This document shows positions 33,639 to 44,900 of a stretch of 64,000 nt of DNA, in pieces. The stretch covers positions 10,292,001 to 10,356,000 of the forward strand of contig CM065304.1 of the NCBI GenBank assembly GCA_033032175.1, written 5' to 3'. Position numbers and translations under genes: made by a program. The DNA comes from Saturnia japonica (Eukaryota > Arthropoda > Insecta > Lepidoptera > Saturniidae). Every line of letters starts with the position of its first letter. Position 1 is the first letter of the stretch. Under the pieces are notes generated by a model. It was given only the letters and a program-made list of their open reading frames with translations. It was not told the DNA's origin and did no database searches.

Positions 33639-33917
33639 AGCTTGTTTTATTTTTGGTGATTTTATTTCATGAAAACATTAGCCGCAATTGTTAAATATAT
33701 CCAATAAAAGTGTAACATAGGCCATATTTTTATTTATTTAAGTTTTTCCATAATTACTCTTTGACAAACAAATTGTATTGAAGTCATGTACACTGACATA
33801 GGGTAATGATGGCTTCATGAAAAGTGGTTTTACATAATAATGACTAAAGTTGGTTTCATCGATATAATAAAGTCAATTACAGAATATCACACACAATGTT
33901 TCAATTCAAAACTTTAA

Positions 33918-35339
33918 TCACTGGTTCAATGAAATAAATGGTTTATTAAGGTTTAGTATAATTAATTTTTTAAATAATAACTCTGTTTCTTCTCTTTTGG
34001 CTTGATTGCAGCATAGAATTTCTTCTGCATTTTTTCTTTCTATTTCGGCCCTTTTAAAAATCTCCTTTGCTGCTTTTAACATCCACTGCTTTTCTTCCAT
34101 AATTAACCTGTGCAGCTCTTCTTCTCTCTCTTATGTTCTTTCATAATTATGTTTACAGGATCCGGAACTCTTCATCAATAACTTTGGCTCTAATATTTTT
34201 AGCAGTTCCTAGACAAAATAAAAAGTATATATTATTTAATTTTAATTTATAAAAGGTAACAGTTATACTTAGGTACTTGATTATTAAAAGGCAACAGAGG
34301 TGTATTACTCATTATGTTTTGTGTGTTAGTTATAAGGGTAAAAAACACTTCTTTTTACTTCACATATAAAAGACATCATTTTTTTTATTTAATAAAATGT
34401 ATCTTGTCTACAAAAGTCTACATAAAATTCTTGACTGAGCTAGTATATTTTATAAGTAGACTACCCTTGTTATTAACATATAGGTATAACAAGTTAACCA
34501 AGCATAATGTATTTATTTCCAATATATTATACTGTATTGAAATGAATATATGGTCATTTTTTATTACATCGGACTTTAAAGCATGCACCTTAAATAGTTA
34601 CCTGATGTCTGTTGCCCACTTGTACTGTAATCAGTGTGACGAGACCTTTATTGTCCATGGTTACCTATCAAATTATAAAATAGAAGTCATTTTATGTATG
34701 CTACAGTTCATAATATAATACAATATAGTAGTACCAAAGTAACATACTGATGTTACATACATCATTTTAGTCAATGATATTATTCACCGCTTTAAAATGA
34801 AACAATAAACATGTACACTATTATTATATAAAGTTTGGCTCAGCTTTCCATTGACGTCCGTCGGGTTGGGGGATGAATTTTTTTTTACAAGAAGGTTACA
34901 TTTATGCACGTATGTGCTTATAATAATGTAACCTTTCTGTAAAAAAAAAATCATCCCTCAACTCGACGGACGTCAATGGAAAGTCGTACCTAAAGTTTGC
35001 TTATTTGTAGAAGGTAATCTCTGAAACTACCTGATCAGATTAAAAAAATATTTCACAGATAAAAACTTATATAGATAATTGTAATTAACTCAATTGATAT
35101 TGTAGGCGGTTATTACTTGTGAATTAATGGGAAATATATTAAATTTAATACATAAATCCTATAATCAATCAGTTACCTCTTTCAAGTTCAGGTCCTGAGT
35201 CCATTTCTATTACAGTATATAATTTTGATTGTGGATCAAGTACACATTGAGGCAGTCTCTGATGAGAGAATTATTATTTTATAATTAACTCTTGTAGACA
35301 CAGCTTCTCCAACTCACTGAATATTTGTTTCCCAGACAT
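33918..35339 (-). pseudogene. Second Harbinger ORF, degenerate, convergent to the transposase
   Basis: The reading begins MSGKQIFSELEKLCLQELI (ATG at 35339), then RLPQCVLDPQSKLYTVIEMD and SGPELERG. A donor (GAGGTAACT, exon end 35177) and acceptor (TTTTGTCTAG, exon start 34208) join in phase to TAKNIRAKVIDEEFRI. After a frameshift it continues with EEELHRLIMEEKQWMLKAAK and EIFKRAEIERKNAEEI, a long charged helix likely to form a coiled coil. Autonomous Harbinger elements carry a second protein next to the transposase, and this position fits, but I see no clear Myb/SANT domain. Stops and frameshifts break it. Confidence 0.55.
34844..34983. mobile_element. Fold-back MITE (140-bp near-perfect palindrome)
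   Basis: The left arm 'ctttccattgacgtccgtcg' and right arm 'cgacggacgtcaatggaaag' are exact reverse complements. Pairing continues with few mismatches through 'gggatga', the T-run/A-run and 'aaggttacat' to a centre near 'gcacgtatgtgc'. It is a non-coding hairpin element inserted within the Harbinger transposon. Confidence 0.85.
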
Positions 35340-35751
35340 ATTTTGTGAAGCTAATTTATTGTTATTAAAATAAAATATGAAGTTTTAAAACTTTAGAACA
35401 ACGAATACCATCAACCAAAGAATATACTACTCTCTACCGAGAGAAGAAGTGTATCTGTCATATAAAAAATTGCGACCATAGCTTTACACACCTACAACAC
35501 TACCGCTCTTGCGGAATAGCAATTAAAACTCAAAATGCGGCAAAATTCAAAACGATCGATTCCAGTGAAACTTCCAAATTTCAAATATAGCATAAAGACA
35601 AATCCATAATTTACTAGATTTATACATTAACAGCATCTTAAAGAAACTATTTGATAATGTTATACTCTAGTAAATTACAGATTTTTCTTCATGGTCTTAA
35701 TATTATCCATAATTGTCAAGAAAATTAAAACAAACTGTCAGTATTGATTAT

Positions 35752-36127
35752 TTATTTATTTCTTAAAATCCGAAGTTTTCTCTCCATGGCTTTCCTTTTC
35801 TCGTCCTTTTGCATTTCCCTATTTTTTAATATAGTATATATTTTAATACAAATATAGAAGGTGCTTCTTTTTACGTGTTGTATGTTCGTGTCTAAATGAA
35901 TTATACATTTAATTAGAAATGTGAAGTCCACGTGATCTAACGCAACCATTATATTTTGTTTTATTTGTGGTTTCCATACTGCCTACTTATTTCATAATAT
36001 TAGCTTTTCCTGGATTGTGAAGTCTATGATAGGTCACGGTCATATCTTCAGCACGAGTTCTTCCGCACTTGGCACATTTTCTATAATCATTAGCGGACAT
36101 TTTATACGAAATACCCGTAAGTTCCAT
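35752..36127 (-). pseudogene. THAP-like zinc finger fragment, broken
   Basis: From ATG at 36127 (or 36100) the frame reads MSANDYRKCAKCGRTRAED then MTVTYHRLHNPG; a stop and a frame change follow near 36010. Another frame then gives WKPQIKQNIMVALDHVDFTF and LIKCIIHLD, and ends in a basic tail at 35752. The order C-x2-C, about 45-50 residues, C-x2-H, with an FHR.P-like turn and a Trp after it, is the C2CH pattern of THAP domains. It may be a host exon or a P-element-type remnant carried within the Harbinger element. A frame change is required, so it is not a working domain as read here. Confidence 0.45.
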
Positions 36128-36323
36128 AATAGCGATTGTAATAAAAGTATTCAGAAAGTTTCATGTATTTCAATGGTGATTCAATCTAACCAAATCTAAC
36201 GGCAAATTTTGCATTAAAATAATAATGACAGACTTGACAGAAAGCAGTCAGTGTGACCAGTTTATTGTTGTACCTTTCTTATTTTTTCAGGTAGTATACA
36301 ATATCTACAACTACATGTAAAAA

Positions 36324-36389
36324 ATGAGCATGTTGCAAGAAAGGGCAAAATCAAGTTTAAAGAAGACAACAGACCCTGCCATCAACTAA
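36324..36389 (+). pseudogene. Short open frame, possible captured exon
   Basis: An acceptor-like 'tcttattttttcag' (ends about 36290) precedes an ATG at 36324 encoding MSMLQERAKSSLKKTTDPAI plus Asn, then a stop just before the hAT MITE insertion. The pattern 'ERAKSSL..TTDP' resembles the N-terminus of calcyphosine-like calcium-binding proteins (KA...L..TTDPVEKLR), from memory only. It lies about 200 bp from, and divergent to, the THAP-like frame. The match is short and could be chance. Confidence 0.25.
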
Positions 36390-36395
36390 CAAGAT

Positions 36396-37164
36396 AGGGA
36401 TGGCGATCTGAAATCGATTATTAAAGAATCGATCATTTAGGTTATTATTAATTTATTTATTCGATTTTATAGTATTCAGTTCTTTTAATAGATTCATAGC
36501 ACTGAATCGGTCCAGTGATTCTATCTTTCAATCTAGAAAATCGAGATTCGTTTTTTTTCTGTTTTGATATGAACCATAAAATTATTTACAAATATTTCAA
36601 TGTACATAAGTACATGTATTTAAATCACAAATTTTCCCTTAATTACTCAAAAGTAAACATTATGCGACCATCAATGTGTATGTAAGGGAAATAACTTCAC
36701 GTTATCCAAAATTGCAAGTTACGATACGAATAATGATTGTTCCGAATTAACGATTATAAAAATCCTTGAGTACATGACATAAAGTTCATTTTTATTATCA
36801 TTATTCATTTCATCATTTTTGTATCATTCTCTATGGTGTCAATTACCAATTATAATATGATACATAACATCAAAATTACCCAACCGCTGCAGAATAACGA
36901 TAAGAGTTTAAAATAATACACCTGTGAAATGAATTCTCTTTTTTCTATACCTGAAATAAATTCGCTTTCTTTATCATTGTATAACTGATTGTTTAGTATG
37001 GTTGTAAAAAACAACTTTGGGTCGTTAAAAATTATTAAACATCGATTATAATAGTGTGTTTTTATTTTCTTTATGAGGGGTTTTTGAAAAATTGTGATAC
37101 GATTTCCATTGCTCTGTTCAAAACGAATTATAAATCGATTATTTTAAAATGAATCATCATCCCT
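36396..37164. mobile_element. hAT-like MITE (769 bp)
   Basis: The ends AGGGATGGCGAT and ATCATCATCCCT are inverted, with ATCGATTA motifs just inside both. The flanks AACAAGAT (36388-36395) and AACAAGTA (37165-37172) agree at six of eight bases, consistent with an old hAT duplication. No transposase is present. The ends resemble those of the 2.1-2.3 kb elements at 14966 and 22388. Confidence 0.65.
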
Positions 37165-37789
37165 AACAAGTAAATAAAATTGTAAACCCAGATTAAAGGA
37201 CTGGACACAGATAATAACAGCTAAATTTCTACTTTCGAGTGATCATAGACAAAAAGAAACAACGAGTATGATGAAATCTATGGTTCGGTGACGTATTGAT
37301 GACGTTTTTCCTCGACTCGACCTCATTCGAGGAGCCTCTAAATTTACTCAAGGCAAGACGGAGGTACAACTAAGAATACCGATTTCGAGGATTCCTTGAG
37401 GTGGTCCTTAAGGTAACCTCCGTTGAGTAGAGGTTGAGGAAGTTTCGAGGAAACGACTTAGAATAGATAACGTTCGTTGATTTAAATCATTTTTATCGAT
37501 GAAAATTCAACATTCCGAAAAAGCTAAGATTATTAAATTAAGTAATTAGGTAAAAAATTAATTACCTTTATACCTATTGGTAATATAGGAAAAGTAGTAA
37601 CACGTTTAGCTAAAATTTATAATTTTTATGTAGCCATAGAATCAATACGTGTTAAATATTTGTTGGTATTATTATTGAAACCGTATTAATGACCGGCACT
37701 ATTGACGGGGCGCGATAGAAACAGGTGTTTCTCTCTCTCTGTGAACGCACGCATTATATAACTGGCAACAACAGAACTAAATATATCAC

Positions 37790-37912
37790 GGCTGAGTGCC
37801 CAAAACGCTCGCCCCAAGTTCGGAGAAGCTGTAAAAGCCATCAGCGGCTCTGTTTTTGGCCAGGGCCTCTAAGGCTAACAGTATAGACAGTCAGAAAAAA
37901 ATAATTAAAGAT
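37790..37912 (+). repeat. Poly(A)-tailed retroposon (family E) nested in the left LTR
   Basis: 'ggctgagtgcccaaaacgct', 'gagaagctgtaaaagccatc', 'ctctaaggctaacagtatag' and an A-tail. The right LTR lacks it, so it inserted after the element did. Confidence 0.65.
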
Positions 37913-38149
37913 TATTCTCGCTCGAGCTATCGAATGATTAGTAGTCCGTGATTCATATAGTCCATAATTTATAATACGTGACTGGAAGTCTTTTTAAACG
38001 TAGAGTATAAAGTAGTAAAAAGTAAAGTAAAGTTTAAAGCTAATAACAGAAATGGGATAAAAGACGACGGCCTGGCTCACTCATGGCTGAACAGGAGTGG
38101 TCGAATTCTGATAGACCATATAACCTGGTTGTATCGGCGATACGGTTTA

Positions 38150-38335
38150 AGCTGGCGACTGCTCAAGCAGGTCGTGCTGGGAACTGCTTCGGGCAGATCG
38201 TTCCGGGGACTGCTCGGGCAGATCGTCCCGGGGAATGCTCCGGCAGGTCGTACAAGCAGGACGTGCTGGTGACTGCTTCGGCAGGTCGTACAAGCAGGAC
38301 GTGCTGATGACTGCTTCGGTAGGTCGCGCTGACGA
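38150..38335 (+). repeat. GC-rich tandem repeats, TRIM interior block A
   Basis: About five units of 33-45 bp built from 'gcaggtcgt' and 'gctggtgactgcttcgg'. The overlapping open frames on both strands across it come from repetition and are not called as genes. Confidence 0.8.
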
Positions 38336-38344
38336 GCGCGAATC

Positions 38345-38790
38345 CACTATAGACCATAATGGTTGATGCCGTTTGCGCGATTTGTGGCTACAGACCATAA
38401 AGGTTGATGCCATCGCCTATAGACGGTTGATGCCACCGGCTAAGACCATAAAGGTTGATGCGATCGGTTAAAGATCAATAAAGATTGATATCGTTTGCGG
38501 AATTTGTGGCTAATATACCACTAAAGGTTGATGTAATTAGTGGCTGCAGGCTAGTAACGTTAAATGTAATTAGTGGTCACAGACTAGTAACGGTTGATGT
38601 AAATAGTGGTTACATGCCAGTAAAGGTTGATGTCACAGACTAGTAAAGTTTGATGTAATTTTCGGAATTAGTGGAGATTAATAAGGGTTGATGTCGTTTG
38701 CTGGATTTGGCTACAGACCCGTAAAGGTTGATGCCATTAGCTAGCGATCCGTTAAGATTAATGCCGTTTACGTGATTTACAAAAGCTTAA
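38345..38790 (+). repeat. GGTTGATG tandem repeats, TRIM interior block B
   Basis: About 13 degenerate units, on average 33 bp apart, each with a core like 'aaaggttgatg' and often followed by 'ccgtttgcg.gatttgtggc' or 'taattagtgg'. The units vary far more than those of block A. Confidence 0.8.
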
Positions 38791-39141
38791 AGATGTGAAG
38801 ATTGAACTATTTAACTAATCATCAACTGCCCAAAGGTGATGTTAGATAGTCATAAAGCTGAGTATAGAGAAAAACACGAGGATGCTACCCTCTTCAGGAA
38901 AAGCTGTGTTAGATATTTGTTGGTATGAATATTGAAACCGTAATGTCCTTTATGACTGGCACTATTGACGGGCCGCGATAGCAACAGGTGGGCTTTGCGA
39001 GGCCTAAAAATCAAAGGACGATTAGTAGTCCGTGATTCATATAGTCCGTAAATTATAATACTTGACTGGAAGTTTGTTATACGTAGAGTATAAAGTAGTA
39101 AATAGTAAAGAATAAAGCTAATATATGTAGATATGGATACG

Positions 39142-41745
39142 AGACTATTGTCGTATGTTTGTAAAATCTAAGGTTTCATAGTATATGTTTAGTTAAGGTA
39201 TAATTTAATGTTTAGTAGACGTGTTTAATTATGGTTACCTGGGTTGTACTTTACCTGGATGTAACTCATATAACAAAGAAAATCAACAAAGTAAACTAAT
39301 CTCTAAACTCCTAAACTTAATAAAGGTAGGTAGGTTAAGTATATTTTGCTAGTATTCCGGTTAAACATAAAAATATATAATAAAGGGATAGGAGCTTATA
39401 ATTGGTTTTAACGATATGAATGTAATAATAGTCTTTTTAATCAGTCAATCAATAATCACTTTTATCTGATAATAGTCAATTTGTTTATCTTCATACTTTC
39501 AATAAATTTATTATTTATATCTCATAAAACGTTACTACCTACGCCTTGCTTTAATATTTGCGAACGGATTTGATGAATTTATTATGTATATAAGATAATA
39601 AGTAATCGGAAATTCGGAAAAGGCTCTGATAATGATTTGGATAAACTTTAAATAATGTTTTTTTACTGCCCAAGTTTACCTACATAAATGTTTTTTTTTC
39701 CACAGCACCGAACAAAACAAGGTCGCCCACATTTTTAAGGTAAGAGACATGGATTTTGACTGACTGAAATAATTCTAAAGTATATCGGCATGTTTCATGA
39801 GATTTAAGAATATAATAATAAAGACATAAAACAATTTCTCTATTTATTTTCATCACAAACTCACATTTATTACATAATTAAAATAACATAATAATACCTA
39901 ATTCAACAAAAATATGTATTACTTGGAATTAGGTCGATTTTAATTATAATATAGCCGTAACTTGCTATAACTACGTGAAATTACGCTAAAACAACACCTA
40001 TATTTTAGACTAAATTGATAATTATCACGTGGTCTGTTATCCCACATAACGCTCATTCTAGACATATAACGCTCGGTACATTCACCCCGAGCTTTTTACG
40101 TGTCGGTATCTCTGTACCAAAGAAGAAAAAGAAAGCAATTTTTTCGATTAATACATAGGTCTTATTTATTTCTTTATATAAGCCTATATATAAAACATTG
40201 CGATAGTTTCCATAGACAGATGGTGCAATTTTATTTATTATTCCAGTTACCTACGCTCTTCAATAGTCGTTTAAAATTGTGCTGTCTAGTTATACATTTC
40301 TCGGTTTCAGTAGACAGATAAAATAAAACTATTATATATAATATATACATATATAGTTTAAATAAAAACAAAGTATCACAATTTTAAACGTGTATATTTG
40401 CACTCACTTACTTTTCTACGTATTTATAAAATTACTATAATTATAATAATATTTTTTGATCTAGATAACTTAAAATATTCATAAAATTTGCTCCCACAAA
40501 ATTACATAAATTAATACACATAAAGGAGCTGTCTTTACATTATAAAATTATTAATATTAAATAAAAGTATAATGTTTAATAAATATACTGAACATCATTG
40601 TTATAAATTTTAATACCATAATTTGTATTTTAATTGATGGCGTTGATAAAACACTAAATGATTTTGACTATTCATAATGATTTTATTAATAAAAATTGAT
40701 TTCAATTCACGGTCCCCTTTGACAAATACAATAATCAGAAATATATTTTTAATAGGGTATTTTAAGCAACACAGTTTTAGAAAATTATTCTGGCTAACCC
40801 TTATAATAATATATGTGCATTTATTATAAAATTGCTATATAGTATAAGTATTTAATAATAATCTGTTTAATGTACCTATATTTTTTCAAGTATGAAAAGA
40901 TTGCATACTGATCGTGAAGAAATTAATTCGTATCACTATTTAAAAAACATAAAAATTATAATAAACAACTTAATTTCACGTAATCCGTGTGTTTAATGTA
41001 TGTAGTATAATACAACATATACGTACTACATACATATAACATATTATGTTGCCAGTAAGACAATTTTTTTACGATAAAGTCTATACATCGGTGTTTGTTT
41101 ATAGTTAAAAATATCATTCACATAATATATAAATAATAAGAAATAATAATAAGATTTTTCGTATCCTAAGTACATTAAAAGACCGAACCCTTACTACTAA
41201 TGTATATAAATAATATAGTAGACTCTGGAAATCGGTGTGTCCCGTAGTCGTTGGTGTTTTTGTACTTAAATTTAAAACGTAGTACTCATAAGGTATAGAC
41301 AGGACTGGGCAGTATTTGAAATACGTATTTAAAATATTAAATATTATGTGTATTTTCATATTCATATTCATTCACCTTATAAAATGTAGATGTCTTTTGT
41401 TTTAGTTTTTGTCAGGCTATTGATAACGGTGATATTAATTATTAAAAAAAAATTACTTAAACTTTCACCAGATGTGAATTAAACGATTTTGATTTGATAC
41501 TACACAACATTTAAAATATTCCTGTTGCTTGAAATACTCTAGGCCCCAATCCTGCCTATATGATACTTAAATACTATTCTCTAATAATATTCGAGTTTAC
41601 ATCGGAAATGTAAGCACATAAATTTCGTTTCTACCATTTTACCAAAATATTTATGTATGGCAAAATTTGTACGTAGCGTAGAAGCTAGGCGCACAGCATA
41701 GCGAACGCTGTTAATCTCTTACACAATGATGATTTCAACAGCAAC
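39142..41745. other. AT-rich stretch beyond the UNC93 3' end
   Basis: No gene or clear transposon ends were found. If the first poly(A) signal is skipped, part of this could be a long UNC93 3' UTR, but the sequence does not show it. Confidence 0.35.
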
Positions 41746-41750
41746 AACAC

Positions 41751-41756
41751 TTTATT
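41751..41756 (-). terminator. Candidate UNC93-like polyadenylation signal
   Basis: AATAAA on the minus strand, 55 bases after the stop codon, followed by a GT-rich 'gtgttgttgctgttg', as expected downstream of a cleavage site. Confidence 0.55.
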
Positions 41757-41810
41757 TTGGTGAGCGCAATGATTTGATAAACTGATAAACTGGAGTAAAA
41801 CATTAGGGGT

Positions 41811-41933
41811 TTAAAGGTGTGTTATGATAATTTCATCATCAATTTCATCTGTTTCGTCGTCTTCTTCTGGTGGTTCTTTGGCAGCTTCTGCGGCAACTGT
41901 TGGGTCTTCTGCTATGGCCTTTAGACGGTTAGC
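41811..41933 (-). CDS. UNC93-like last exon (residues 509-548 and stop)
   Basis: Acceptor TTTTTCACAG. It encodes ANRLKAIAEDPTVAAEAAKE then an acidic end, IITHL and a TAA at 41813-41811. Confidence 0.88.
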   Translation of the reverse strand, partial: ANRLKAIAEDPTVAAEAAKEPPEEDDETDEIDDEIIITHL

Positions 41934-44900
41934 CTGTGAAAAATAAAACAATTTCATTTAGTCTTTTAATAGTGGCAGTGGTAGTAAACGCTACTATTGA
42001 GCCGAGAGGTCGCGGGTTCGATCCCCGCCCATGACTGACTTTGTGTGATGAGCATAAATGTCAGTTGTGTGTGTCTGGGTGTTAAATATCTACATATGTA
42101 TGTTTATCAGCTGTTTAGTTACCATATTACAAGCTTTGCTTAGTTTGGAATTAAATGGCCGTGTGTGAAATTCTGTCCCCATATATTTATATTTATATAT
42201 TTAAATACTGTAACAGGGTAAAAAACAACTTTTCTTCTAAAATTATCTATCTTAATTTAGGATGTTTTAAGTTAGAATTACTTATTAAAATTACGCAATT
42301 TCATACAAGGTTTGTTCAATATTTTGTAAGTCAATCCTAATGTTTAGACATTAATAATTTCACAATACAATTCATAATATAAGAAAGTTATCAATATAGT
42401 TATTTAATTATTTATTACCTATCGCATGGTTGTATTACAAACCCTCGCACAGCTACTAGAAATAGGGTTTATACAAGGTTTACCTTTCTCTTATGTAAAA
42501 TCTCGACAACTAAATAACCGGCTACACCGATGAGAAGTACCACCATCATTACATAAAGCTTCATCCTCGCGCAAAGGTGTGTTGAGTAGGCATATGCAAC
42601 CACGAAACCGGCGCTCTCCCAGAGGCGGTAGTTAGAGAAGGCAGCTTCTTTGTTACGTCTGAACAAAACACCGTACAATCCTGGAAATGAAATAAACGTT
42701 TTTAATTATATTGTTATGTTAAAGGTGAAAGTCCTATTTACATTAAAAAAAAACTTACTCATAAGAAATTAATAAAATACTGTTCCCACAATTACTTAAA
42801 GACAATACCTAATTTGCCCAATCTATGCTTGTGCTAGCTATGCCCCACGGTTTCACCCATGTTAATTTTATCAGACAAACACCGCGTCGCCAACGGACCC
42901 ATGGTATATAATAATTGTTCTTCTCACAAGTGCAAATTATAATAATTTTTCATTATCTCCTAAACTATGTGTCCAAATAGCTAACTCTAAAGAGCAAAAT
43001 TTAACTTCATAAAATTGTTTTTATGATGAAGTAACATTTGTTTGTAAGGATTAATACGCCATGTCTAAAAATAATGCTTCTAAATCACTTTTTAATTCTC
43101 AACAAATCTTTTTCACAATATACTTTATTGTGGATTATGTATAATATAAAGGCATATGCTATGGCTGACTTTTTTTAGATGTACTAAGAACCAATATTAT
43201 TGTAGAACATTGTATTTCCGTATCATTAACGATTACGCCAGCGCACGCGGTTAAAGGAGTTCGGACGGGTCTCGATTTCCGACTTAAGTAAAAAAAAAAT
43301 GGATATTTAGGGCTATCTGATAGTTTTAGCCTAATCTTAAATAGTCTATACTATTCTTCGAGAGCCTGGCTATCATATACAAAATAAAAATTTTGAATCC
43401 GACTGGTAGTTCCAGAAATTAGCGTGTTTAAGTAAACAAACAAGCAAACATCTTTTCCGCTTTATTTTTAGGCATGGCATATTAATCTTTACGAACAAAT
43501 GATACTTCATCATAAAGGCAACTTCATGAAGTAAAATTTTGCTCTTAGTAACATGTTATTTGGACCAGGGTTGTTGCGGATGCAATAATTTTGTCATCCG
43601 CGGATGCGGATGCGGATGCTGATTTCAGGATTTTTTAAACATATTTCAATTTTAAGTACATAAATAAACAAAAATTAATTTCATTTTAATATTTAATTAA
43701 TCATATTTTGAGAACAAAACTAATACCTAAAAATTTTAGTCTTACTTAAAAGCATTTTGAGTTTAGAATTATATAATAAAACACTTTGTTTAATCATTCA
43801 ACTTAAAAATTGGTGAATTATATTTAATAAATAGTAATATTGCAGCCTTCTATCCTGTTTCTAAGTGTATTCCCTGGAAACACTGGATGGTAGAGGTGAT
43901 AAATATCTCCGTGCAAATCTGGAGCGAGTTTTAAGTTCACTATGATTAACTTTCCACCAAGTAAGTGGACTTTCAATCAAATCGTCTAATGTAAAATAAG
44001 TCCAGATATTGCTTTTTGTTGGTGGTGACATTTTTATTCACCTTTTCACTCAATATTTACATCGAAATTGGGTAAACCCAGTAAACAAACACTGTAATTG
44101 ATTCACAATGGAAATCACGTCGATTACTAAAATAAAACTAATAAACCCTATTTAAAGGATATTGTTAGCAAAGTGTGCCTTCCTATTGGTCAATTAGTGA
44201 TCACGTGCGAAGCACGCGGCACTCTGGCCCTAACCACTTTTTTACATGTCGTTACTTACTCGCTTGCGCCAGGCACTTATAAACTCGCATCCTTAAAAGC
44301 TTCGCATCGATTGATGCGGATGCGAATGCGGATGAGGATGTTTAAATTATTGCGAATGTTCCACATTTGTGAATGTGGGTGCGAATATCCGCAACACCCC
44401 TAATTTGGATACGTAGTTTAGAAGATAATAAAAACTTAAAATAATTTGTACCTGTGGGAAGTGAGAACAATTATGATAAGCTACACGGGTGCTTTGGCGG
44501 CGCAGTGTTTTTTAGATAAAAATAACACGGGTGAAACCGTGGGACACAGCTAGTATTATTAATAAATCCTGATCTTCACTTAGATATTTCTTTGATAAAA
44601 ACTAAAACGTAACTAAGTTACAGGTTTAATTATTTGTGTATACATATTATAATAATAAATATCGTTATCGATTAGTGTTCACAATTGCGTTGTAAATCAT
44701 ATAATCTATGTTTTAATTAATCGGATACTTATATTTATGTATTTTACTAAACTATATTTACCTGTACTTAACAAGTTTCAATATAGAAATATATATTTAT
44801 ACATGAGTTTAATTTTAATAAAGCATAATGTAAACAGATTAAGTGGTATTTTACGTAATATTCAACGTTCAAAGTTATATAAGAATTTTTTTACATATTA

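Larger units (their letters stand above)
32264..37463 (+). mobile_element. Harbinger-type DNA transposon (about 5.2 kb with insertions)
   Basis: The left end 'ttctaagtcgtgtcctcgaa' and the reverse complement of the right end 'ttctaagtcgtttcctcgaa' match at 19 of 20 bases, and the match continues through 'acttcctc' and again at 'gaaatcggtattc'. Both sides are bordered by TA. Harbinger elements usually duplicate three bases (TWA), so the exact end may be off by one or the flank mutated. Subterminal regions are rich in 'cctcga' and 'ctcaagg' repeats. Inside are a DDE transposase (32537-33638), a convergent second ORF (35339-33918), a hairpin MITE (34844-34983), a broken THAP-like frame (36127-35752) and a hAT MITE (36396-37164). 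Confidence 0.8.
37650..39136 (+). mobile_element. Second TRIM-like element with tandem-repeat interior
   Basis: Direct repeats at 37650-38056 and 38907-39136 share 'atatttgttggtat', 'ttgaaaccgta', 'cactattgacgggccgcgat' and 'gattagtagtccgtgattca' through 'aagctaat'. The left copy is longer because it carries a family E retroposon (about 37736-37912). An exact ATACG stands on each side (37645-37649 and 39137-39141), a 5-bp duplication typical of LTR elements. The repeats start TG. No gag or pol was found. A purine-rich 'aggaaaag' just before the right repeat could be a polypurine tract. The 850-bp interior is mostly short tandem repeats. Confidence 0.65.

Noticed and set aside
38083..38413. 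Open frames of 64-88 residues on both strands with AGR/ARP repeats
   Set aside because: They are translations of the 33-45 bp tandem array in the second TRIM interior.
44173..44403. 76-residue frame with MRMRMRM repeats
   Set aside because: It is a translation of the GCGGATGCG hexamer end of the hAT element.
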